Positions 26,656 through 33,513 of a DNA stretch of 33,513 nt are shown here, piece by piece (the first letter of the stretch is position 1; the number at the start of each line of letters is the position of its first letter). The notes beneath the pieces are model-generated. The model was not told the DNA's origin. It did no database searches and saw only the letters and a program-made list of their open reading frames with translations. The position numbers were made by a program, and so were the translations under genes. The DNA comes from an uncultured archaeon (lineage in GTDB: Archaea > Nanobdellota > Nanobdellia > Pacearchaeales > GW2011-AR1), in NCBI GenBank assembly GCA_903831045.1, contig CAIKWG010000053.1:1-33513 (forward strand). The letters run 5' to 3'.

Positions 26656-28401
26656 TTACATTCCCCATTCAGGACTAGTTTTTCGTTTGATTTCTGAAAT
26701 TTCTCTAAGTACATTCATCTCAGAACCAGAAAGTAAATCTTTGTTTTTCTTAAACTCTCTAAATTGAGATTCAGAAATATTTGTATAAAGGAATCTTTTA
26801 TCTTTCAGTTCTCTTTCATAGTTAAGATTCGGAATAGAAATAGCAACTTCCATGCCCTCTGTTGCTTCGTGCACTGATTTTTGTTCAGCTTCTATGTGTT
26901 TAACGTCCCCAATCTTTTCTTCATTCTCATTCATCAGATGCAACCCGCTTGTTAATTTTCCTCCAGCAACTTTAACCCCAAATATTGCAGGCTTAGTATT
27001 TCTAAACACATACTGATGCAACAATTCTAATTTGCAGATTGTGGTTAATCCCATTAATCTTTTTTTATCAATTTCTCTTTGCCTTTCAACTCTCCATTCA
27101 ACAAGATTATCAATCAGTTTGTAAACAACTTCTTCCGTAATGATTTTAATTTTTCCTTTAATTAGTTTAACATCTTCGTCAATATCCACATTAAATCCTA
27201 CAATTACTGCATCAAGCTCATTTGTTTCTAAATTTGCTTTTGCAGAAATTAAATCTGTTTTGTTTATTTTACCAATTCCTGCCTTGAGAATCGGGACATT
27301 TGCTTGTCTAAGCAAAACAAGAAGAGCTTCAAGACTTCCAAGGGAGTCGGCTTTTGCAATTATTCCAGTTTTATCTGTTTTAATAGATTCACTTAATTCT
27401 TTTTTGAATGTTGCTCTTAATTCTTCAAGATTGTTTTTGAAAAGAACAAAAGGCATCCCAGGAAGAACCTCTGCCTTTTCAATTAGTTGCATTCTAACCC
27501 CCGTTGAAGCACTAACTCTGTCAGCGTTTTTGAATTTAGCACAAAGAGGTTGAATCTCTTCAAGAATTCTTATTTTAGAAACAATTGGTTCTCCATCAAA
27601 ACTTGCAACTGCAATTTCGTCTTTTTTACTTAACTCTCCATCGTAAAGTATTGCTTCAATGTAATTTGTTGATTTTTCCTTTTTAATTTCAAGCATAACT
27701 CCTTTTGGTTCTTTTCCAAGTTTTAATCTATCTCCTAGGAATTTCTGACTAAGTCCGCAAAGCATCATAATCAATTCTGGAATCCCTTCATGAGTATTAG
27801 CTGAAGTTGGAACGAGAGCAATTCTTTTTGTAAAGTCAGTTATATTGTAGTATAAATCAGAATCAAATCCGTAGGAGTTAAGAGCTCCAATAAGAGTCAT
27901 ATACTTTTCTTCAAACAATTCTTTTACTCTAGGTGGCTGAGCATTAATGTTTGTCTTTAAATCTTCATCAATTTGCTGCCATCCTCCAATTTTATCAATC
28001 TTATTCATTGCAATTATGAATGGAGTTTTGTTCATCTTTAAAATTTGAATAACTTCTGCTGTCTGGGGTTTTATTCCTTCATTAATATCAATGACAAGAA
28101 CAGCAAGATCTGCTAGAGAACCTCCACGTTTTCGCAAGTTTGTAAATGCTGCATGACCGGGAGTATCAATAAGTAGAAATCCAGGAATGTCTAATCTAAT
28201 GCCCTGCTTTTCAATTAGAGGACAGGCTGCTTTCAACTGATCCATTGGATAGAGAGTAAAGGATATCTTTTGAGTAATTCCTCCTGCTTCTCCTTCAGTA
28301 ACACAGGTGCTTCTAAGACAATCAAGAATCGATGTTTTTCCATGATCTACATGCCCGCAAACAGTCACAATTGGCTGCCTTATTTTTTGTTCGGTTTCCA
28401 T
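26656..28401 (-). CDS. infB: Translation initiation factor aIF5B (IF-2 family)
   Basis: VCGHVDHGKTSILDCLR, EAGGITQKISF, LIDTPGHAAFTNLRKRGG, AMNKIDKI; no intein. Confidence 0.93.
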   Translation of the reverse strand: METEQKIRQPIVTVCGHVDHGKTSILDCLRSTCVTEGEAGGITQKISFTLYPMDQLKAACPLIEKQGIRLDIPGFLLIDTPGHAAFTNLRKRGGSLADLAVLVIDINEGIKPQTAEVIQILKMNKTPFIIAMNKIDKIGGWQQIDEDLKTNINAQPPRVKELFEEKYMTLIGALNSYGFDSDLYYNITDFTKRIALVPTSANTHEGIPELIMMLCGLSQKFLGDRLKLGKEPKGVMLEIKKEKSTNYIEAILYDGELSKKDEIAVASFDGEPIVSKIRILEEIQPLCAKFKNADRVSASTGVRMQLIEKAEVLPGMPFVLFKNNLEELRATFKKELSESIKTDKTGIIAKADSLGSLEALLVLLRQANVPILKAGIGKINKTDLISAKANLETNELDAVIVGFNVDIDEDVKLIKGKIKIITEEVVYKLIDNLVEWRVERQREIDKKRLMGLTTICKLELLHQYVFRNTKPAIFGVKVAGGKLTSGLHLMNENEEKIGDVKHIEAEQKSVHEATEGMEVAISIPNLNYERELKDKRFLYTNISESQFREFKKNKDLLSGSEMNVLREISEIKRKTSPEWGM

Positions 28402-28431
28402 GTAAAACAGAGAATTATATTGTTTTTAAGA

Positions 28432-28827
28432 TTATTCTTCAGGGTTTTCTAAATATCTTTGAATACATCTACCAAGATTATTCTCATAACTAAAAAAGGA
28501 TAAAGAAGCATCAATATCTTCTTTAGAATCAGGGACCCAAGCAGAAATCATAATTACTTTTGTTTTAGGATGTTTTTTCTTTGAAATTTTTGCAATCAGC
28601 TCACCACCATGAGCTCCAACATTTTGAGCATACATGTGAGAATCTAAAATAGCCAAATCATATTCTAAACCTCGAGTTATATTATCAATTGCTCTATCTG
28701 CATTATCAAACTTAATTAGTTGATATTTTTCTGGAAACATTTCTTCAATGTACTCTTGAAAGCAAGATAATTTTATTTCATCATCATTTACAAGCAAAAT
28801 TTTCTTTTTCCTATATTCTTCTGTCAT
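28432..28827 (-). CDS. Degenerate receiver-domain protein (CheY-like)
   Basis: ILLVNDDE, YDLAILDSHMY, KVIMISAW; the expected C-terminal Lys is not evident. Confidence 0.75.
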   Translation of the reverse strand: MTEEYRKKKILLVNDDEIKLSCFQEYIEEMFPEKYQLIKFDNADRAIDNITRGLEYDLAILDSHMYAQNVGAHGGELIAKISKKKHPKTKVIMISAWVPDSKEDIDASLSFFSYENNLGRCIQRYLENPEE

Positions 28828-28877
28828 ATTTTTTCAACAATCTAAGTGTTTTTAAACCTTCAGATTATAAAATTTCT

Positions 28878-29147
28878 ATGGCACCAGGTTTTCCATATCC
28901 AGAAAAAATAAACATTTTATTAGAGAAACAAGGAAATACTAATAATTACAATTATATGGAATCAAATTTTAATCCTTCAAGTCAGGATATTTCAATTCTA
29001 AGTTCAAGAGCCGATGAAGTTGTTCTATTAAACAGAGTTTACAAGAGGACAAGAAATGTTTGTTTTCAAGGTGATGGAAAAACCCTCCTAAGATTAATTT
29101 ATGAATTAGATAAAGACGAGTCTGGCTCTAAAGAACTTTTACGTTAA
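28878..29147 (+). CDS. Hypothetical protein
   Basis: 89-aa ORF. Confidence 0.45.
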   Translation: MAPGFPYPEKINILLEKQGNTNNYNYMESNFNPSSQDISILSSRADEVVLLNRVYKRTRNVCFQGDGKTLLRLIYELDKDESGSKELLR

Positions 29148-29158
29148 AAATGCTAGAA

Positions 29159-29332
29159 TTATTTTCTTTTCTTCTTTTTTCCCGACTTAGCAAGCTTCAT
29201 TAATTTTTTAACTTTAGAAGATTTAGGTTTTTTGCTTGGGCCTCTACAACAGTTCGCACATGAATCCTTTTTCTTCTTTGCAACAACCTTTCTCTTTACA
29301 ACTTTCTTTTTGATCACTTTTTTCTTTGCCAT
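29159..29332 (-). CDS. Small Lys-rich basic protein with CxxCC
   Basis: MAKKKVIKKKVVKRKVVAKKKKDSCANCCRGPSKKPKSSKVKKLMKLAKSGKKKKRK. Confidence 0.6.
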   Translation of the reverse strand: MAKKKVIKKKVVKRKVVAKKKKDSCANCCRGPSKKPKSSKVKKLMKLAKSGKKKKRK

Positions 29333-29433
29333 TTTATCTTTTTTATGATTAGGACTCGGTGGGAAAGTGCCATAAACATCCATTGGAAATCAATCTTAAC
29401 CTACCAACATGCTTTAAAGGTTATCTTCCCCGC

Positions 29434-29579
29434 GCCACGTTGCGAAGCTTAAAAGGCACAGGTTTCGTAAGGAGAGTTATAGTCCTTTCTCCTCATTAAT
29501 AGCTGAATGCCAAACAGAGGCTTTCGTGGTCACATCCTTTCCAGGACAACCGATGGAATACTATAGTCAGGGTAGTATT
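29434..29579. ncRNA. Candidate structured RNA of unknown identity
   Basis: GC-enriched island in AT-rich noncoding DNA. Nested helices: GCCACG/CGTGGT (29434-39/29525-30), GAAGC/GCTTT (29444-48/29520-24), GGCA/TGCC (29455-58/29508-11), AGGAGA/TCTCCT (29470-75/29488-93); adjacent hairpin AATACTA/TAGTATT (29557-63/29573-79). Confidence 0.5.
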
Positions 29580-29849
29580 TATATCATTCCTTTAAAAAAT
29601 AAACTTTTTATTACAGAAATGTTTACTTTTTAATCAAATCTGGAATTTTATCTTGTTTTTTTATTAAATGCCGTCGTAGAATCTAAAACTCTTAAATGGA
29701 ATAAACTTTATTCTCAATTATTGCATTAATAATCTCTCGTCCAATTGGTTTATTTTGAAAAATAAAATAAAATATTCTGAAAATAAAATTAAAAATAATA
29801 TTAAAAACCTTTAAATATGGATTTTTGTTATTTACTTTAGAGGTTGAAG

Positions 29850-30416
29850 ATGAATAAAGTTTTAAAATATTTAATCCTGTCAGACATTGTTCTTTTTACA
29901 GGATTTGGTTTTATTGCTCCAATTATTTCTATTTTTATCAGTGATAAAATTATTGGAGGAAGTATTTTTACTGCAGGTGTTGCAAGTACAATCTTTTTAA
30001 TTACTCACGCAATTTTACAAATTTGTTTTTCCTATTGGTTTAAACCTAAAGATAGATTGTGGATGTTAATACTAGGGACAGCCCTAATTGCAATTGTTCC
30101 CTTTGGATATCTATTTTCTACAAATATTTGGCACATATTTATCCTAGAATTTATCTATGGTGCAGGAGCAGGATTTGCTTATCCAGCATGGTCAAGCCTA
30201 TTTACAGCAAATCTTGAAAAAGGAAAAAGAGGATTTCAATACGCAATTTATTCTTCGGGAGTTGGAATAGGTTCAGCAATAACCGGTACAGTTGGAGCCT
30301 GGGTTGCAGAGAATGTTGGTTTTCAATGGGTATTTATATTCACAGGAATTTTTGCAGTTGCAGGGTTAATACTTTTATTATTCCTTAACAAGAAAGAAAC
30401 TCTGAAAAAAATCTGA
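29850..30416 (+). CDS. Half-size MFS transporter-like membrane protein
   Basis: About 6 TM helices resembling one MFS half; stops after LFLNKKETLKKI. Confidence 0.65.
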   Translation: MNKVLKYLILSDIVLFTGFGFIAPIISIFISDKIIGGSIFTAGVASTIFLITHAILQICFSYWFKPKDRLWMLILGTALIAIVPFGYLFSTNIWHIFILEFIYGAGAGFAYPAWSSLFTANLEKGKRGFQYAIYSSGVGIGSAITGTVGAWVAENVGFQWVFIFTGIFAVAGLILLLFLNKKETLKKI

Positions 30417-30454
30417 GTAAATAAATTTATAACTTCTTCTCTCCTGAATATTTA

Positions 30455-30739
30455 ATGAAAAAATTAAAGGATATTCAGAAGGTATATGACCTAGAATTAG
30501 AAAGAGTTTCAGATTCAATAAAGCAAAGTAAATCTAAACGAGTTTTAATCCAATTTGCAGACGGCCTAAAGCCCTATGCCACAGAAGTAGCAGACTACCT
30601 TGAAGAAAAAACTGGAGCAGAAATATTAATCTGGCTTGGAAGTTGTTATGGAGCTTGTGATATTCCAGTAGGATTAGAAGCACTAGGAGTAGATCTTACA
30701 GTTCAATTCGGGCACAATTCAATGATGCCTACATACTAA
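30455..30739 (+). pseudogene. Truncated DPH1/DPH2-like (diphthamide synthesis) N-terminal fragment
   Basis: RVLIQFADGLKPYATEVADYLEEKTGAEILIWLGSCYGACDIPVGLEALGVDLTVQFGHNSMMPTY*; only the first Cys region, then stop. TTTATAA promoter 30426-30432. Confidence 0.6.
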
Positions 30740-30740
30740 A

Positions 30741-31103
30741 ATGATGGATAACTTAACAAATTTTCTCTTGAAAGAGTTAAATCTAACTCCAGTCATAGAC
30801 CAGACAACGCTTAATTTTGAAGATTATTCTTCACCGAATAACGTTTATTCTGATATTGGAATCTATGAATTTAAAAGCCCGATTCAAAGGCAAGCGATTG
30901 AATATAAAATAAAAGAGGAAATTGGGCTTCCTCCTCACAAGCCAATAGATGAAACTCTAATAAAAAGTTCCATGAAGTTTAACTTTAAACATCAAGGTAA
31001 AAAGCAATGTGAACTGACATTCTACTTCATTTCTAAGGTGATTCCCTTTGAGACTTCACTGCAGGTTAATCGTGCAATATTCCCTGAATGCGTTCTTAAC
31101 TAG
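30741..31103 (+). CDS. Hypothetical protein
   Basis: 120-aa ORF immediately after the Dph2-like ORF. Confidence 0.5.
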   Translation: MMDNLTNFLLKELNLTPVIDQTTLNFEDYSSPNNVYSDIGIYEFKSPIQRQAIEYKIKEEIGLPPHKPIDETLIKSSMKFNFKHQGKKQCELTFYFISKVIPFETSLQVNRAIFPECVLN

Positions 31104-31146
31104 GTTAACCAAAAGGTTTTTAAGGAATTGATGTTACTAGATAGTA

Positions 31147-31680
31147 ATGATAATAATACCTTTTGAGAATGAAGAGGATGCAAGAATAAGAGAGTTGAAA
31201 AAATTTGATATTTCTAGTCTAGAGACCATGGCTCAGGATTCTGAAGTTCAAAAGAACTTTTTTAAGCTAGAATCGATGGAAGATTATTTTGAATCTGCTG
31301 TAGCCTGGAACAATGCAAAACCAAGAGATTATTACGGCTTCGTAATTGAATGTAACAAACCTTCTGAATCAATTCAATTTCCAGCAGGATATATCCATTT
31401 GATAAGAGATGAATCAGAAAACAAGGGCCAGGTAGATTTTTTTGTTGATAGAAAATATAGAAATAAACATTTGGCCTCTCATGCGCTCCAAACTATCTCT
31501 AACTTTGCTTTTCAAGATTTGCATCTTGATTCGCTTGAAGCAAAAGTAGATCCTTCGAATGAAGCTTCAAAAAATGTTCTGCAAGCCAACGGATTTGAAT
31601 TCTATGATAAATCCAACTATGATCTAGAAAAAGACGGAATAGAAGATGAATACGAAATCTACACAGTTTTTAGAGATTAA
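31147..31680 (+). CDS. GNAT acetyltransferase (RimJ/RimL-like)
   Basis: VDFFVDRKYRNKHLASHALQTISNFAF...VDPSNEASKNVLQANGFEF. Confidence 0.82.
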   Translation: MIIIPFENEEDARIRELKKFDISSLETMAQDSEVQKNFFKLESMEDYFESAVAWNNAKPRDYYGFVIECNKPSESIQFPAGYIHLIRDESENKGQVDFFVDRKYRNKHLASHALQTISNFAFQDLHLDSLEAKVDPSNEASKNVLQANGFEFYDKSNYDLEKDGIEDEYEIYTVFRD

Positions 31681-32372
31681 ATCCATCCAAACAAAATTCC
31701 CATACCAACTAGTAATAATAATAATCCTGCAGTTAAATGAAGCAATCTAATGTTTTTTTCTTTCCATCCTGAAACCTCGTCAACTTTAGCAAATCCAAAA
31801 TAAATTATTAAAACTATTATTAACATTGGAAGGATAAATACTAAATTGTAATACAACAACCAAGGAATTGTGGCTAAAAATCCCAATTCAGCTAATAATC
31901 CAGAAGCTATGATGTATGGGCCGATTGTACATGGCAATAAAAATAAAGTAACTAAAAATCCTATAATAAACGCCCCCCAGCTTGAAGTCGCTTTTTCAGT
32001 TATTCTCTTTACTTTAGGTCTCATAAACAATGGCATCTCGGTTGCAAAACTTCCCTTTCTATAAAAAAAGTAATCCTTAATGTTTAGTGCTCCAAGAAGC
32101 ATAGCTAAAACTGCCAGCCCTTTGTAAACATAAACAGAACTAGTTCTTAAAAATTCTCCAAACACCCTAAAGAATTGAGTTATAATCAAGCCATAGAATA
32201 AATATCCAATAAATACCGCTGAAACAAAAGCCAGCCCTCCAAAAAGAACTTTCTTTTTTTTATCTGGATTTTTTGTAAGAATTGCAACTAAAATCATAAC
32301 CAGTACTGCAATTGCGCAAGGATTTACTGAATCAGCTAATGCAAGAAGAGTTATTTTAGCTAAACTTAGCAT
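31677..32372 (-). CDS. CcdA/DsbD-like transmembrane electron-transfer protein
   Basis: ALADSVNPCAIAVLVMILVAIL, LLPCTIGPYIIASGLL. Confidence 0.83.
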   Translation of the reverse strand: MLSLAKITLLALADSVNPCAIAVLVMILVAILTKNPDKKKKVLFGGLAFVSAVFIGYLFYGLIITQFFRVFGEFLRTSSVYVYKGLAVLAMLLGALNIKDYFFYRKGSFATEMPLFMRPKVKRITEKATSSWGAFIIGFLVTLFLLPCTIGPYIIASGLLAELGFLATIPWLLYYNLVFILPMLIIVLIIYFGFAKVDEVSGWKEKNIRLLHLTAGLLLLLVGMGILFGWI

Positions 32373-32725
32373 TTTGTAAGTTCTCTTAGCTTATCTATTG
32401 ATAGAACATCTTCATATTTTTGTCTATCTATTATCCAAGTAGGAGTTCTAAGAATTTCTTTATTTTGGCATTTTTCAGTTTCATAGAAACAGTCAACTAT
32501 TGTTAAGTATTGGACATTTTCTCCAAAAAGCTCTTCCTGAGCTTGACAATGTGAGCATCCTAGTTGAACATATAACATTGATCTCTCACCAATACACTTT
32601 GCAATTTCTTCAGAAGTATCACGATTTTGAGTTGTAAGTGCAAAATAAGCTACTGCTAGAATCAAAACAACAATTAAAACTGTTATCCAGGTAGAAGACA
32701 GCCCATCTCTTTTAGCCTTTTCCAT
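32366..32725 (-). CDS. Membrane-anchored thioredoxin-like protein
   Basis: N-terminal TM; LYVQLGCSHCQAQEELFG...RTPTWII (CxxC and cis-Pro); overlaps CcdA-like gene. Confidence 0.8.
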   Translation of the reverse strand: MEKAKRDGLSSTWITVLIVVLILAVAYFALTTQNRDTSEEIAKCIGERSMLYVQLGCSHCQAQEELFGENVQYLTIVDCFYETEKCQNKEILRTPTWIIDRQKYEDVLSIDKLRELTKC

Positions 32726-32774
32726 TAATTAATCTAAGGTAAAAGTGTTTTTAAAGGTTTTCGAAAAATAGTTT

Positions 32775-33044
32775 TTAGTAATCTTCAATATCATCACCAG
32801 CTTCTTCTGCGGGTGCTGCTTTAGCATCTTCTTTCATGTCTTCATCTGTAACAGAATTAACCATATCTTTAAATTTCTTAAAGTCAGGTCCAAGAATTCT
32901 AACTCCAGACTTTGTAAAACCTGTATATCTATCGGAAGTTACAAATTCTCTAATTGTGAATCCCTTTCTATTACCAAAATCATCTACTCGGAGAACAATA
33001 TCTGTTGTGTCGTTTTTCTTTATTTTACCAATATCTTTTTCCAT
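32775..33044 (-). CDS. PC4/Sub1-like ssDNA-binding protein (tentative)
   Basis: GFTIREFVTSDRYTGFTKSGVRILGPDFKKFKDMV; acidic C-terminus. Confidence 0.45.
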   Translation of the reverse strand: MEKDIGKIKKNDTTDIVLRVDDFGNRKGFTIREFVTSDRYTGFTKSGVRILGPDFKKFKDMVNSVTDEDMKEDAKAAPAEEAGDDIEDY

Positions 33045-33081
33045 ATTCTGCTTAGGTTTGAGGGTTTTATAAATCTTAGGG

Positions 33082-33450
33082 TTACTTTTTATCCTTGCTT
33101 TCTTCTCTTTTCTGCTGATAATCTTTTAGGTTATTAAAATATTGAGTTGAGAAATATTTCATCAGATTGTTTCTTTCTTCCCAGGGAGAATAAATCTTAT
33201 TTTTATTTTCATTCCAAGCTCCGCCAAGAGTGTAGACCACTGTGCCAATTTCAGTATTTAATAATAAGATGTCCTGTTCATCAAGTTTACCCTTCTCCCC
33301 CAAATCTAAAAATATTCCAAAATTAGGTTTTTTATTAACAATTCTTTTGGCTGTTTCAAATTCTTCATCATTTATTTGAGGATAATTATTAATTGCACAT
33401 GAGGCTATTAATGGCAATCCAATTGCAAGAATCTTGAAAAGGTTTTTCAT
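33082..33450 (-). CDS. Putative lipoprotein
   Basis: N-terminus MKNLFKILAIGLPLIASCAIN (lipobox-like IASC). Confidence 0.6.
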   Translation of the reverse strand: MKNLFKILAIGLPLIASCAINNYPQINDEEFETAKRIVNKKPNFGIFLDLGEKGKLDEQDILLLNTEIGTVVYTLGGAWNENKNKIYSPWEERNNLMKYFSTQYFNNLKDYQQKREESKDKK

Positions 33451-33513
33451 TTTATTTTATTTTTAAGATAATTATTTAGATATTTAAAATATTCTTTATT
33501 TTCTTTATTAGCC

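Noticed and set aside
29434-29579. SRP RNA or RNase P RNA
   Set aside because: The conserved SRP helix-8 core (AGGUC..GGAA..AGCAG-like) and RNase P GGAAAGUC-type core could not be located on either strand; left as unknown.
32136-32145. GAACTAGTTC palindrome resembling the copper operator core
   Set aside because: Lies inside the CcdA-like CDS and lacks the CACCAAAC-N3-ATATAA context.

Overview
AT-rich, gene-dense archaeal window, probably a DPANN lineage of the Woesearchaeota/Pacearchaeota type. The archaeal call rests on aIF2-gamma, aIF5B, eS6, archaeal RecJ-like DHH, TATA boxes about 25 nt upstream of starts, and a tRNA without encoded CCA. The standout is a diversity-generating retroelement (DGR) at 1-3568. 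It has two tandem target genes with C-terminal variable repeats (VR1 298-382, VR2 2123-2207), an 85-nt template repeat (TR 2477-2561), and a reverse transcriptase with YVDD and the DGR-type LGxxxSQ motif. I aligned TR to both VRs by hand: all 31 substitutions (16 + 15) fall on the 29 TR adenines and none on the 56 other positions. Each VR, but not the TR, is followed by two small GC-rich hairpins. The TR is in frame with, and contiguous to, the RT ORF. No avd-like gene is visible. The DGR abuts the 3' end of a tRNA-Gly. A second notable locus is a co-oriented Fe-S plus copper supercluster (7698-13857): ArsR, IscS, a 44-aa Cys-rich protein, DUF1858, IscU, a membrane wHTH, a Met/Gly-rich membrane protein, cupredoxin, HMA and CopA. 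A shared palindrome+BRE/TATA module sits upstream of two of its transcription units. Other items: a candidate structured RNA (about 29434-29579), a truncated Dph2-like ORF, a half-size MFS protein, an aIF2-gamma with no Zn knuckle, and several tandem small paralog pairs. Protein names come from reading motifs only; no database search was run.
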